NCBI RefSeq assembly: GCF_042186555.1 | Contig: NC_133326.1 | Location: forward strand, 98,576,144 to 98,640,143 | Direction: 5' to 3' | Source of the DNA: Aquarana catesbeiana | Taxonomy: Eukaryota; Chordata; Amphibia; Anura; Ranidae | Length of the DNA: 64,000 nucleotides | Shown here: positions 21,401-33,836 of the stretch, piece by piece | How the letters are laid out: each line of letters begins with the position of its first letter | Position numbering within the stretch: the stretch's first letter is position 1 | Position numbers and translations under genes: made by a program | The notes under the pieces: model-generated | The model's database searches: none | The model's input: the letters and a program-made list of their open reading frames with translations, nothing else | What the model was told of the DNA's origin: nothing

Positions 21401-22028
21401 TTAGGAGCCATTCTTTTTTACATTTTTCCTGCATATTTGGCCCCTGCTGAGAACGTCCATCTCTACGGCTACTCTCTGGATTGTCTCATTCATTGGTCCA
21501 TTGACCACATCTGATCGTAAGGTTTGGAGCCCAGGGATCCATCGTTTTGTTCCGTCTGGTCTCTCCAGCTCTACTCCACCAGAGTGCTAGAAGTCAGCGC
21601 TCAGAGCCTATTAGACCCACTGCCGTATGGTATGTGTGTCCACCACATCTGGTAAGAGCATTCCATCTTTCCATTTGACAACTGTGTTTGAAGTTCTCTA
21701 CATATATCTGAGCCACTCCATTTGGTATTGCTTTTGAAAATCCTAGTTTTCCATCATCTCTGGAAGTGGATTTTTTCACTGTTGGCACTTTTTGGACTAT
21801 GGTGTTTATGTTTTTGGACATGCACATTCTGTGTCGCTCTATTGTTCTACAGTAAACTTTTTCTTTTGTATACACTTCTGTGTTTCCATTTGTTGTGCAC
21901 TATTTTATTATGGTCCACTGTTTATGATATGTTTTTATGTCAGCGGACATTTTTTCGCATTTATTCTCGGTGTTATACCATTACCTTCACATTAGTGTTT
22001 TTTACCCCTATTTGCATACAGAGGTATT
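21401..22028 (+). other. Possible extension of the Penelope-like 3' region
   Basis: T-rich, no confident coding content; between the AATAAA of the Penelope-like fragment and the truncated left edge of Tc1 copy E. Confidence 0.35.
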
Positions 22029-23416
22029 TCACTAAAATCTAGTGGGACCAATTGCCTTCAGAAATCGCTTAATTAGTAAATAGAGTCAACCTGTGTGTAA
22101 TTTAATCTCAGTATAAATACAGCTGTTCTGTGAAGCCCCCAGAGGTTTGTTAGAGAACCGTAGTGAACAAACAGCATCATGAAGGCCAAGGAACACACCA
22201 GACAGGTCGGGGATAAAGTTGTGAAGAAGTTTAAAGCAGGGTTAGGTTACAAAAAAAATATCCTAAGCTTTGAACATCTCATGGAGCACTGTTCAATCCA
22301 TCATCCGAAAATGGAAAGAGTATGGCACAACTGCAAACCTACCAAGACATGGCTGTCCACCTAAACTGACAGGCTGGGTAAGGAGAGCATTAATCAGTGA
22401 AGTGTCCAAGAGGCCCATTGTAACTCTGGAGGAGCTGCAGAGATCCACAGCTCAGGTGGGAGAATCTGTCCACAGAACAACTATTAGTCGTGCACTCCAC
22501 AAATCTGGCATTTATGGAAGAGTGGCAAGAAGAAAGTCATTGTTGAAGGAAAGCCATAAGAAGTCCCATTTGCAGTTTGCGAGAAGCCATGTGGGGGTCA
22601 CAGCAAACATGTGGAAGAAGGAGCTCTTGTCAGATGAGGCCAAAATTTAACTTTATGGCCTAAAATCAAAACGCTGTGTGGCAGAAAACAAACACTGCAC
22701 ATCACCCTGAACACACCATTCCCACCGTGAAACATGGTGGTGGCAGCATCATGTTGTGGGTATGCTTTTCTTCAGCAGGAACAGGGAAGCTGGTCAGAGT
22801 TTATGGGAAGATGGTTGGAGCCAAATACAGGACAATCTTAGAAGAAAACTTGTTAGAGTCTGCAAAAGCCTTGAGAATGGTGCAGAGGTTCACCTTGCAA
22901 CAGGACAATGACCTTAAACATACAGCCAGAGCTACAATGGAATGGTTTAGATCAAAGCATATTCATGTTTTAGAATGGCTCATTCAAAGTCCAGACCTAA
23001 ATCCAATTGAGAATCTGTGGCAAGACTTAAAAAATACTGTTAACAGATGCTCTCCATCCAATCTGACAGAGATTGAGCTATTTTGGAAAGAAGAATGGGC
23101 AAAAAAATCATTCTCTAGCTGTGCAAAGCTGGAAGAGACATCCCCAAAAAGATTTGCAGCTGTAATTGCAGCAAAAGGTGATTCTACACAGTAATGACTC
23201 AGGGGGACTGAATAGAAAATGCACGCCACACTTTTCACATATTTATTTGTAAAAAATTTTGAAAACCATTTATCATTTTTCTTCCACTTCACAATTATGT
23301 GCCCCTTTGTGTTGGTCTACCACATAAAATCACAATAAAATACTTTTACTTTTTTGGTTGTAACATGACAAAATGTGGAAAATGTCAAGGGGTATGAATA
23401 CTTTTTCAAGGCACTG
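22029..23416 (+). mobile_element. Tc1-like transposon copy E (same family as A and I), left inverted repeat missing
   Basis: Starts within the family at CACTAAAATCTAGTGGGACC. The right inverted repeat is complete, ending GTATGAATACTTTTTCAAGG then CACTG, with TA following at 23417. The left 200 bp are absent, so transposition-competent ends are not present. Confidence 0.9.
22179..23194 (+). pseudogene. Tc1-like transposase, dead copy (element E)
   Basis: The ATG at 22179 is kept (MKAKEHTRQVGDKVVKKFKA). One extra A in the run near 22253 shifts the frame, and the HTH and GRPR-like region continue at 22270-22650. LSDEAK holds the first D, but the next Glu codon is TAA (22648-22650). A 2-bp loss near 22674 sets a new frame, 22676-23194, with QQDNDLKH (second D) and PDLNPIENLW (E) and the end STQ. 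Four lesions in all. Confidence 0.9.
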
Positions 23417-23428
23417 TATATATACATA

Positions 23429-24035
23429 CAGTTGTGCTCATAAGTTTACACACCCTGGCAGAATTTATGATTTCTTGGCCATTTTTCAGAGAATATGAAT
23501 GATAACACAAAAACTTTTCTTTCACTCATGGTTAGTATTTGGCTGAAACCATTTATTATCAATCGTCTGTGTTTACTCTTATTATATCATAATGGCAACA
23601 GAAACTACCCAAACTACCCTGATCAAAAGTCTACATACCCCAGTCCTTAATACCATGTATTGCCCCCTTTAACATCAATGACAGCTTGAAGTCTTTTGTG
23701 GTATTTGTGGATGAGGCTCTTTATCTTCTCAGATTGTAAACCTGCCCATTTCTCTTGGCAAAAAGCCTCCAGTTCCTGGAAATTCTTGGGCCGTCTTGCA
23801 TGAACTGCACATTTGAAATCTCCCCAGAGTGGCTCAATGATATTGAGGTCAGGAGACTGAGATGGCCACTCCAGATCCTTTACTTTATTCTGCTGTAGCC
23901 AATGACAGGTCGACTTGGCCTTGTGTTTTGGATCATTGTCATGTTGGAATGTCCAAGCACGTCCCATGCGCAGCTTCTTGGCCGATGTTCCTCCAGTATC
24001 ATAAATTCTGCCAGGGTATGTAAACTTATGAGCAC

Positions 24036-24038
<3 letters not shown>
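23429..24038 (-). mobile_element. Internally deleted Tc1-like element copy F (0.61 kb)
   Basis: Terminal inverted repeats CAGTTGTGCTCATAAGTTTA (23429) and its complement (TAAACTTATGAGCACAAC, ending 24038), extending through the complementary CCTGGCAGAATTTATGAT block. TA lies at the left and a TA run at the right. Only the C-terminal third of the transposase remains. Confidence 0.9.
23647..23967 (-). pseudogene. C-terminal part of a Tc1-like transposase (element F)
   Basis: An open frame of 106 residues: FQHDNDPKHKAKSTCHWL (second D), SPDLNIIEPLW (E), WAGLQSEKIKSLIHKYHKRL and the end GGNTWY. The N-terminal DNA-binding part and the first catalytic aspartate are deleted. Confidence 0.9.

Positions 24039-24092
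<54 letters not shown>
24039..24092. repeat. (TA)n microsatellite
   Basis: About 27 TA units directly at the right end of Tc1 copy F. Confidence 0.97.
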
Positions 24093-24100
<8 letters not shown>

Positions 24101-24457
24101 CTTACTGCTAGTTAAAATCTTAAAGTACACCAGACACTTTTTACAGAGTACTTAGTACATTTAAAAGCAGTGCATGTACATGCCTTCTTAAACACCCTGT
24201 AAATTCCCCCAATCCTCCTTGTGCAAATTTTAACACTTCAATATTAACACATACCTGCTATGTTGAGGGCTGCCCCCACCTGTCCCTCCCCATTCTTAAA
24301 CAATACATCTTTTTGCTTTTATAGGCTAATAAATCCTTACTGACAAACCTAAAAATGTGGAACGTGGGAAGGGTAGGCTACCCCTTGATGTCACAAGGAA
24401 CTGTTGACATGTGCATAAGAAAGTGCCTTGGTATTTGGGTTTCTTAGGACATTTGAC

Positions 24458-25013
24458 ATACATAGTTACATAGTAGGTGAGGTTGAAAAAAGACACAAGT
24501 CCATCAAGTCCAACCTATGTGTGTGATTATGTGTCAGTATTACATTGTATATCCCTGTATGTTGCGGTCATTCAGGTGCTTATCTAATAGTTTCTTGAAG
24601 CTATCAATGCTCCCCACTGAGACCACCGCCTGTGGAAGGGAATTCCACATCCTTGCCGCTCTTACAGTAAAGAACCCTCTACGTAGTTTAAGGTTACACC
24701 TCTTTTCTTCTAATTTTAAAGAGTGGCCACGAGTCTTGTTAAACTCTCTTCTGCGAAAAAGTTTTATCCCTATTGTGGGGTCACCAGTACGGTATTTGTA
24801 TATTGAAATCATATCCCCTCTCAAGCGTCTCTTCTCTAGAGAGAATAAGTTCAGTGCTCGCAACCTTTCCTCATAACTAATATCCTCCAGACCCTTTATT
24901 AGCTTTGCTGCTCTTCTTTGTACTCGCTCCATTTCCAGTACATCCTTCCTGAGGACTGGTGCCCAGAACTGGACAGCATACTCCAGGTACGACCGGACCA
25001 GAGACATGATGTT
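24458..25013 (-). mobile_element. CR1-like LINE (family 2), 5'-truncated 3' end
   Basis: The minus-strand frame 24540-25007 reads LVRSYLEYAVQFWAPVLRKD, VQRRAAKLIKGLED, YEERLRALNLFSLEKRRLRG and RAARMWNSLPQAVV, the thumb/C-terminal region of CR1-type reverse transcriptases. The tail carries TTGGACTTGATGGACTTGTG and TTCAACCTCACCTACTATGT then AACTATGTATG-like short repeats (24458-24515 in complement). Solo tails of this family lie at 51187-51262 and 57491-57622, and another fragment at 54988-55282. Confidence 0.88.
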
Positions 25014-25917
25014 TGAAAGTTGGGTTTAAATTAATGTAAACATCAAAAAATAAGACCTGTCCTCTGGATTTCTAAATACCCAATTCCAAACAAGGCAGCC
25101 AAAAAATATATTAAACTGGAGTTTAAATCCCATAAAAGGCATGTTTATTTATACAAAATGATATACCATGGTACATAAAAACATTCTGGATGATTGGATA
25201 ACTGGTTATTGAGAAATCCCTCATGTATACTCATATTTGCTTACCTGTGGAAAGAGCCCATATTTTCAATGTATATAAATAATTAACCGAAACCAACAAT
25301 ATAAACCATTGAGGGTTTGAGTTCATTTACACTTCTCACATGGGCATACTCTGTACAAATACACATACATCTGTTCAAATGTTATTTTGGCAATATGGGA
25401 TAGGGTTCCTGGATTTACAGATGTCGATGAAACAGAATAGATCATTACCTACATCTCAAAGGAAATTCAACTACTGAGCTATCGACTCGCTCCTTCATTT
25501 TATTATCAACCATCAGCTTTTTGTTAATGGTTGATGTACTATGGATTATTTTTAAGGCTAAAAATGAATAACATTAGAAATATAGATTTTGAGATGCAAT
25601 TTGGAGCGTTAAATTTGAAATTGTTACATAGAAGTCGTGATCCAGAAGTAAATGAACAGAAATAATTATGGGCAAAGGTGCAATCGCAAGAGAGGTTGGT
25701 AGATAAAAGTAAAAAAAGTTCTCCTAAAAAGAAGAGGAGAAAATGACAGGACTGGTTCATTTCCACACATCTGATTACTCACTTATAGAAGATAAAATTA
25801 GGCAGGTTGTGTGAAATCACTAGCACATTCTGCAATACGATTCTGTGATACGTAAGAAAACAACGAATGTGCCAAAGATGTCTTTTAATAAGAACAATAG
25901 TTTGAGACAGAATTTTA
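25014..25917. other. Unannotated intron
   Basis: AT-rich; no feature recognised. Confidence 0.55.
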
Positions 25918-26885
25918 TACACTATATTACTAAAAGTATTGGGACGTCTGCCTTTACACGCACATGAACTTTAATGTCATCCAAAAGTTTTAGAACATAT
26001 TTTTTAAGGAATGGTGCGACATTTTTGATGGGTTACTTACTTTCTGTCTTTGCTAATTGGCTATAAATTGTCCATAGGGTTCAATATTGAGTTGGCCCAC
26101 CCTTTGCAGCTATAACAGCTTCAACTCATCTGGGAAGGCTGTCCACAAGGTTTATGAGTGTTTCTATAGGAACGTTTGACCATTCTTTCAGAAGCACATT
26201 TGTGAGGTCAGGCACTGATGTGGATGAGAACGCCTGGCTCGCAGTGCCTGAAGGTGTTCTATCAGTTTGAGGTCAGGACTCTGTGCAGGCCAGTCAAGTT
26301 CCTCCACCCCAAACTTGCACATTCAGGTCTTTATGGACCTTGCTTTGTGTTCAAGTTCAAGTCATTTAGTGGAGGGGGGTTATGGCGTGAAGTTGTTTTT
26401 CAAAGATTAGTTCCAGTGAAGGGAACTCCTAAGGCATCAGAATACCACAACATTTTGGACAATTTCATGTTCCCAACTTTGTGGGAGCAGTTTGGGGATG
26501 GCCCCTTCCTGTTCCAACATGACTGCACACCAGTGCACAAAGCGAAGTCCATAAAGACATGGATTAGTGAGTTTGGGGTGGAGGAACTTGACTGACCTTA
26601 TCCCAAAAGAACACCTTTGGAATGAATTAGAGCAGAGACTCTGGGCCAGGCCTTCTCATCCACATCAGTGCCTGACCACAAATGCGCTTCTGGAAGAATG
26701 GTCATACATTCCCATAGACACACTCCTAAACCATGTGGACAGCCTTCCCAGAGGCGTTAAAGCTGTTAAAGCTGTAAAGGGTGGGCCAACTCAATATTGA
26801 ACCCTATGGACTAAGACTAGGATGCTATTAAAGTTCATGTGCGTGTAAAGGCAGGTGTCCCAATGCTTTCTGTAAAAAAGCAGTG
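25918..26885 (+). mobile_element. Fold-back Tc1/mariner-type element, two inverted transposase 3' ends
   Basis: Termini ACTAAAAGTATTGGGACGTC at the left and the complement near CCCAATGCTTTCTGTAAAA at the right, with inner TTTACACGCACATGAACTTT and its complement (26833-26852). The left arm 26075-26335 is the diverged complement of the right arm 26530-26800: GTTCAATATTGAGTTGGCCC against GGGCCAACTCAATATTGAAC. The centre contains a different part of the transposase gene. Confidence 0.85.
26340..26800 (+). pseudogene. Tc1/mariner transposase fragment (right arm)
   Basis: Frame 26218-26595 holds FMFPTLWEQFGDGPFLFQHD then CTPVHKAKSIKTWI (second D). The linker before the last motif is deleted, leaving DLIPKEHLWNELEQRLWA (E kept) in another frame, ending in KGGPTQY at 26800. 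The N-terminal half is absent. Confidence 0.82.
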
Positions 26886-27355
26886 TAGTGTATAAAGCAC
26901 TGAGGTCTATGGATGTATTGTAAAAAATGCACTGAGCTATGAATTTCAAATGCAGAAATTGCAATATGTGTTGTCATATTGGAAAGTGGCGTGTTTATAA
27001 CCTGTAGAACACAATTTCCTGAATGTGGCGTTCCTGTTATTAGTTCTACATTGGAAAGACTATGCAAGTCCAAATCCAACAACATGAAAAATTCATTATA
27101 GCAGCCCCATGTTTCATAGATCCTATCTGGGAAACACACAATGGCAATCCGACAATTTTTTTATTTTTTTGTAATAAACCTTCCAAGAGAGCTGGGGTGT
27201 TATGATATTGAGTTATTAATACGAAAAAAAAAAAACTTGTGGATCTCCTGTGTGATGTTCTATGAATTATATAAATAAACTTAACAAATATTTTCAGCTT
27301 TGATATAATTTACAAAACATAATATCAATGCTGGTTTTAGAATAGTTTTTATGTA
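26886..27355. other. Unannotated intron
   Basis: No feature recognised; short A-rich run at 27222-27234. Confidence 0.5.
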
Positions 27356-28949
27356 CAGTGCCTTGAAAAAGTATTCATACCCCTTGAAATTTTCCACATT
27401 TTGTCATGTTACAACCAAAAGCGTGAATGTATTTTATTGGGATTTTATGTGATAGACCAACACAAAGTGGCACATAATTGTAAAGTGGAAGGAAAATGTC
27501 AAATGGTTTTCAAAATGTTTTACAAATAAATATGTGAAAAGTGTGTATTCAGACCCCCTGAGTCAATTTGTAGAACCACCTTTCGCTGCAATTACAGCTG
27601 CAAGTCTTTATGTCTCTACCAACTTTGCACATCTAGAGAGTGAATTTTTGCCCATTCTTCTTTGCAAAATAGCTCAAGCTCTGTCAGATTGGACAGAGAG
27701 CGTCTGTGAACAGCAATTTTCAAGTCTTGCCACAGATTCTCAATTGGATTTAGGTCTGGACTTTGACTGGGCCATTCTAACACATATATATGCTTTGATC
27801 TAAACCATTCCATTGTAGCTCTGGCTGTATGTTTGGAGTTGTTGTCCTGCTGCAAGGTGATCCTCCTCCCCAGTCTTTTGCAGCCTCTAACAGGTTTTCT
27901 TCCAAGATTGCCCTGTATTTGGCTTCATCCATCTTCCCATCAACTCTGACCAACTTCCTTGTCCCTGCTGAAGAAAAGCATATCTGCAACATGATGTTGC
28001 CACCACCATGTTTCACAGTGGGGATGGTGTGTTCAGGGTGATGTGCAGTGTTAGTTTTCCGCCACACATAGCGTTTTGCTTTTAGACCGAAAAGTTCAAT
28101 TTTAGTCTCATCTGACCAGAGCACCTTCTTCCACATGTTTGCTGTGCCCCCCCACATGGCTTCTCGCAAACTGCAAATGGGATTCCTTAAGCTTTCTTTT
28201 AACAATGGCTTTCTTCTTGCCACTGTTCCATAAAGGCCAGATTAGTGGAGTGAACGATTAATAGTTGTCCTATGGACAGATTCTCCCACCTGTGAGCTGT
28301 GGATCTCTGCAGCTCCTCCAGAGTTACCATGGGCCTCTTGGCTGCTTCTCTGATTAATGCTCTCCTTGCCCGGCCTGTCAGTTTAGGCGGACGGCCATGT
28401 CTTGGTAGGTTTGTAGTTGTGCCATACTCTTTCCATTTTCCAATAATGAATTGAACAGTGCCCTGTAAGATGTTCAAAGCTTGAGATATTTTTTTTATAA
28501 CCTAATCCTGCTTTAAACTTCTCCACAACGTTATCCTTGACTTGTCTGGTGTTTTCCTTGGCCTTTATGATGCTGTTTGTTCACTAAGGTTCTCTAACAA
28601 ACCTCTGAGCGCTTCACAGAACAGCCGTATTTATTAAATTACACACAGGTGGACTCTATTTACTAATTGGGTGACTTCTAAAGGCAATTGGTTCCACTAG
28701 AATTTAGTTAGGGGTATCAGAATAAAGGGGGCTGAATACACACACTTTTCACATATTTTTTTGTCAAAAAAAATTGAAAACCATTTATTACTTTCCTTAC
28801 ACTTCACAATTATGTGCCACTTTGTGTTGATCTATCACATAAAATCCCAACTAAAATACATTTACGGTTTTGGTTGTAACATGATAAAATGTGGAAAATT
28901 TCAAGTGGTATGAATATTTTTAATAATAATAGAATAGAATAAGGCACTG
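27356..28949 (-). mobile_element. Full-length Tc1-like transposon copy I (1594 bp)
   Basis: Starts CAGTGCCTTGAAAAAGTATT after TA (27354-27355) and ends GGCACTG before TA (28950-28951). The inverted repeats are about 200 bp and largely match; the right one has a small insertion of AATAATAATAGAATAGAAT-like sequence at 28921-28941. It is the most complete member of the A/E/I family here. Confidence 0.93.
27563..28568 (-). pseudogene. Tc1-like transposase, dead copy (element I)
   Basis: The start codon is ATA (28566-28568) in place of ATG. The HTH and basic linker (MNILQGTVQFIIGKWKEYGT, PRHGRPPKLTGRARRAL) are readable to RSTAH, where a frame shift occurs (about 28290). The next block has VLWSDETKIELFGLKAKRYV (first D) and GGGNIM, and breaks after AAKDWGGG (about 27870). 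The last block has QQDNNSKH (second D), 34 residues, then the E of NPIENLW: the DD34E spacing typical of Tc1. It ends at TGA 27563-27565. Confidence 0.92.
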
Positions 28950-30429
28950 TATATACATGCCTATTGGGACTCGTTAAGTAATACACCTGCAGAGTTCAAT
29001 TAGGATGATATCAGTAAGTGTACATACTGTACCAATGCCTGCAACAATGGCTCACATATGAAACAGCTGTAGGTATAGGTTGCTTTGATTGTATATGTGG
29101 TTTAAAGCTAAATATGATATGAATTTTACTACAAAGTGTGCTACCTCCATCATTGTGCTTTGTGAAGTCTGTACATATGCTGTCGGGTCTGAGCACTGTA
29201 GGATGGATTGATGTTTAATGGTTAGATGTCACATCAGGCAGCTCAGGCCTCAGCTTCAGTTACACCTTTATATCTGTGCACTGAGGAATGAGTTAGTTTG
29301 TCTCCCTTCATATATTATAAAGGACCTTCAAAAAAAAGTCAGCAATGACAAACCTATATTTCTATCCTGACAAATTCCCTTTAATTTAGTGTACCCTGAA
29401 AACGACATGGTTCAACAGGATACTCGTTATCTTGATATAACGATTTTTCTTTTGTCATTATAGCTATGTAAGGCGGTTTGTAATATGTGTCTGGAGACAT
29501 CATGGTTGTGAAAGTTTTGTACGTGGTCAAAAGCATAAAGTATGAAAGAGAACACATTAAAGCACAATTAGCATGTATAGAATAGATAGTCCTTTAATCA
29601 CAGCACAATTGTTTGGCACATATCTGCGTTTTATATATCAAAAAGACAAATTCTATTGCTGATTTATTTTTCCATAAAACCTGTAATTCAGAATACTATT
29701 GTGTTAGAATGAGAAAAAAAAGACTGGAGTGGAAAAGTAGATGAAGCCCACAATGATGTAGAGCTTAGAGGTAGTTTAAGGTAATCTGTGCTTATTCTGG
29801 AGCTCACATGGAATGACAGGGCATGAAGGAAACTTTATTAGCTGCACATTTTTTAATACAGATGGATGCAGCTTTATGAACAAAATAAGCTAAAAAATTG
29901 TGTCCTGACTATAAAACATATTTCAGTGAAGGTGTCTGTGTAGCCTGCTGAAACCAGATTCTATCTGTCATTGCTGGTGCAGATTACGAAATGGAAATAC
30001 GTCTATAATGATCACAGTATTCTAAAAGTAATTTTTCCTTACTAAACTTCTTATCATTGAGCAAAATTCAAACCATTGTTGAATATCTTCATGCAGATTC
30101 CCATTATATGCCCTGATGAAACTGCTTTAAATAACTAATATCTACTGAAACTACTAGAGCACAGGATTTTGAAGTCACACATTCCAAATGCCTGTTAGTT
30201 TATGCCAAAACTCATGCCAAAACCCTTTTTATTTTTTGAAAGGTTGGGGGGAGGATAGAACATGTGTTTTATATTGCTCTCTGTGCACCATTGGAGAGAC
30301 TTATCTTCACTTCCTGTTCTGCTTACCCCCGTCACCTGACAGGTGCAGTATAAATTTGTATTTCTAAAAGGTAACATCAGACAAAATGAAAGTGAATTAA
30401 CTTCATTAATTATTTGCTAATAAACTAGA
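28950..30429. other. Unannotated intron
   Basis: No exon, repeat pair or recognised transposon; AT-rich. May be single-copy intron. Confidence 0.5.
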
Positions 30430-30717
30430 GCAAACAAAGGGCCAGTTTTTTGTCCTTCAGATTTTAGGGGGGCAGCACTGTGGCCAGCGGGAGTGGGAAT
30501 CTTTCTGGTATCAGTAGGTGTAAACTTCACCACATTTTGTATTAGAGGAGGAATAGTGTGCCATTGTTGGTGTCAGTAGGAGAAATGGCGCCCCCATTGT
30601 TGATGTCAATTGGCAGAATAATGTCTCGTATCAGTGGGGGGGAATAGTGCCCCAAGAGCCAGATAAAGGCAAGCAAAGGGTTGCATCCAGCCCCTGGGCC
30701 TCAGTTTGGAGACCACT
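30430..30717. repeat. Possible hAT-like short element with minisatellite-like interior
   Basis: Ends GGCCTCAGTTTGGAGACCAC then TG, the complement of the CAGTGGTCTCCAAACTG terminus common in hAT-type short elements. The interior repeats AGTGGG/GGAATAGTG/CATTGTTG-like units of about 40 bp. The left terminus was not located. Confidence 0.45.
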
Positions 30718-31736
30718 GAACTAGAGGCTGAGTAATAAAGCAAGCGTATAAAGGATCCTGTATGTTTGTTCACAAACTTTTCCAGCACACCCTAACACCC
30801 CCAACGTCACAATAATATCCGAATAGCAAATTCACTCTTCCACTTCTGACTACTGATCCACCCCTACTAGGGGAAGCCTTATTGACCAAGGGGATGGGTG
30901 GGTAAAATACAAGCTGAGTGAAGTCGCTTTTGCACATTTCAGATTTGAGGTTCCAGGGTAACTCTATTGGGTGGGAACATACAGGTGGCACCTTTAAAGG
31001 GTTTTTGGTTTTACCATGTTTCTATGTGGACTGTGAATAAGCCCAGCCCTTTGCGCAGACAAATTTAAGTCCGAAAAAAAACTTTCAGGATTCTTATATG
31101 ATGGTACATATATATCTGTATACGTCTGTATATTTGTATATCTGTATACGTCTACTGGGAGCTATGTAGTCTTTAGTGGTGGTGCAAAAGCATAATGTAA
31201 CACTCTCTAAATTAACAAAATCTAGGGGGGGGGGGTTAAAATACTCCAAGTTGTGAATTTTCATATTAGAGGCTTCTGTATTTATGTATTTCACCTGCTG
31301 GCAAAATATGTATTGTGACTCACTGTAAAGGAGAATGATTCCTAAAGTAGAGTTTCCTAACTGATGTGCCCTGGCACATTAATGCACTCGGGTGGCACAT
31401 CCCATTGATATTATAAATTATGATATTGCGTTGTTGTATCACACTTGAGGGTACATGCCAATGTACATTGGCTCAGATGGATCTTGTCTGTTCATATTTG
31501 AGGGTGGTGCATTCTTATAAAACTAACTACAGTTCATGAACTGGAAAATGTCTATATTGATTTTGTGAAATGTAATCCACGTAATCAGGTACACGAGCCT
31601 GCCCCTGTGCAGGGAGTCTTCTTGGAGCGAACCACAGAGGTAGAAATTGAATGTTATCTGTCTTTTACCATCATGACCAAGGAGTTCTGGGTGAGCAATC
31701 AGCAACAGCAGCCTATACATTTCTTACAGCTTTTCT
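30718..31736. other. Unannotated intron
   Basis: A G-run at 31225-31235 and short TA/TCTGTATACGTC repeats near 31110-31152. No coding signal. Confidence 0.5.
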
Positions 31737-32140
31737 TTAAAGGGTATGTAAAGCCAAAACCTTTTTGTTTAAGATAGGGTAGAGAAAAGTTAAAATCCCT
31801 ATCATATTATTTTTTTCTGTCTGTGTCCCACTGAAGATATTTTCTTTCATTTGCTATCCTGTTACAACAGGAAATGAGAGGAAATCCCATCAAAGTGATG
31901 GAATTCCCATCTTACAGTGCTGCCACCAGAATAGGTGATCTACACGTGAGGTTCTCCTCCTGCTTTAGTAACAGCAAGATTTCTTCTTGCTTCCTGTATT
32001 GGTGACAATGGTCACCAGAAAAAATAGCAGGGTAACTCTCCCCAGTGGGGACTTAGACAAGAATAAAAACTTGACAAAGGCTCCAACACTTCCCTGTTCT
32101 CTCCAAAACTAAATGAAAAGAGCCTTTACATACACTTTAA
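31737..32140. mobile_element. TTAA-flanked MITE (404 bp)
   Basis: TTAAAGGGTATGTAAAGCC at the left, GCCTTTACATACACTTTAA at the right; TTAA at both outer edges. No coding sequence. Ends beginning AGGG with TTAA targets resemble Kolobok-type elements of frogs; piggyBac is the alternative. Confidence 0.85.
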
Positions 32141-32757
32141 ATCGTATGGCTTTAGACTGTAAGCTTTTGTCTTCCAATTTTATGTCAACATGATTGCTGA
32201 TAAATGTAGTAGTCTGACAACCAAGGGCAACCCTTTGCTTCTGCCACCCCTAACCCCTAACCTGAAACAGAACCTTCACATTTAACAGTACTCAAAAACA
32301 TCAAGTAGAACGTATGAGTCCAGGTCTCACAGTGCAATGCTGCTGAGAACAGTCATAACGTCAGCACTGCTCTCTGTAGCACTAAGGAAAAGAAAGAAGA
32401 CCATGCTCATCACTTAGCCAGTCAACAGACAGTTCAGAAAAAATTTTAAAACTCCATGCAGTGGGAGGACTGGATGAATCTTATACAGGAATTAGGCTTT
32501 AAACAGTACACATTCACTTTAAACATTCCATTTCAAACTATCCTGAACATAGTTACTTTCCTGCAGCTTTTTTGCATTCCACCATGTTTGCAAACTATTT
32601 CTCCTACAAGCCAGGATGGATTATGGCGCGTGTCACCCCAGGGTATGTCATTTACTAGGGCAATGTATATAGCATCATACAGTGTATGGGGGGAAGCAAT
32701 TGTCTTCATGGGTAGAACATAACTTATTTTACTAGTAATTCAATACAATGTACTTAC
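32141..32757 (-). other. Intron downstream of the 186-bp apba2 exon
   Basis: Starts with the GTAAGT donor (complement of 32752-32757) and carries no recognised repeat before the MITE at 31737-32140. Confidence 0.6.
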
Positions 32758-32943
32758 ATCCTCTGATTCGAAGACATGGCAGATCATCTTGTACTGCTTC
32801 TTTCCCTCCTGAGCACCTGGTGTGGTTTCTATACAATCTTGAGATGCAGTTCTTGGCATTCTGCGTCTTGCCATCAAGACAACAATGTTACCAATGTCAG
32901 CAATGTATGAGATTGTCCGTAGTGCATGGTCCATCATTGTTTC
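32758..32943 (-). CDS. apba2: APBA2 (Mint2/X11-like) coding exon, PTB domain, downstream of the exon at 60224-60310
   Basis: A 186-bp exon (62 codons, phase 0 at both ends) on the minus strand. It begins ETMMDHALRTISYIADIGNI and runs through MARRRMPR and the SQDCIETTPG segment to ICHVFESED. The acceptor is TTTACAG just upstream (AG is the complement of 32944-32945); the donor is GTAAGT (complement of 32752-32757). The sequence is the central part of the PTB domain of X11/Mint adaptors. The SQDCIETTPGAQEGKKQY stretch fits APBA2 as I recall it and differs from the matching part of APBA1, so I assign APBA2. The next exon (continuing into the AQ..IAQSIGQ region in known proteins) was not found between 1 and 32757, so the following intron is probably longer than 32 kb or the exon was missed. 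Confidence 0.92.
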
Positions 32944-33570
32944 CTGTAAATAAAAGTGAGCAAAGCACAAATGTTGATAACACATACTTTCTGCAATCTA
33001 ATTTACACATCTGTAAATCAAAATACATGCAACTATAAATCCTCACAGTCTCAATTAAATATGGAGCCTTTCGACAAATCTCAATCTGCACTGAAGCCAT
33101 AAAATGCAAATACATACAGTAAGTATACAAATGCATTTCTCCATATGATACCTCAAATATATATTTGTAGGGATTGTCTGCTACCATGCAATCTCTTTTA
33201 TACTCCTAACAGTGTCCCTAAGGGCCTATGTTGATGGGCTTTTATCCGCTTCAACTCAGTTTTGCATTTTCATGCATGTGAATGCAAAATCTACTTGCAG
33301 CAGGTCAAATACAGGTCAGAAGGAGGTCAACTGAAGGACAAAAGACCTGCCAATAAATTGTGAATTGTGATGTGTCTAAAATGGATACCATCGACACAAG
33401 GCCAAAGGCCATCTACGAAGGCCCTAAAGGCCTTTAACAGAGCTAGTAAATGGCATCTAAGCTGCTTTTCTTCCTCATACAAGTAAATGTGAATGGAAAA
33501 CCAACTCAGAGCAGCTCAATACAATGTAGAGGCATCTTGTTTCAACCAAAAAATAGCTTAACACCACTCC
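32944..33570 (-). other. Intron just upstream of the 186-bp apba2 exon
   Basis: Contains the acceptor ATTTACAG. An imperfect repeat-like stretch with AAGGCC motifs lies at 33390-33440; no further exon. Confidence 0.55.
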
Positions 33571-33836
33571 TTAGTCCTCATGCACACAGGGCATTGGAAA
33601 AAACAAGCTGCAAAGCCACTACCAACGCCAGAAAAAAGCGTCTGTAAAAACGTGCTTTTGCATGGTCCCTCCTGGACCATACAATGCCACACACCCTCAT
33701 GCCACTTACAGCTCCTAAAAGCCTGTGTGTGTATGAGGCCATAGAATAACATGGAGAGGCGTTTTTAAGCTGAAAAAAAAAAAAGTCTAACGCTGGTAAA
33801 ATCAGCTGTAAAAACCCCATGTGCATGAGGCCTTAA
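33571..33836. mobile_element. MITE with TTAGTCCTCATGCACAC ends
   Basis: Left TTAGTCCTCATGCACACAGG, right complement CCATGTGCATGAGGCCTTAA: about 20 of 22 bases in inverted match. No coding sequence. Confidence 0.7.

Noticed and set aside
31523..31777. Overlapping ORFs on both strands near 31.6 kb as an exon
   Set aside because: No splice-bounded, conserved or recognisable peptide; not part of APBA2.
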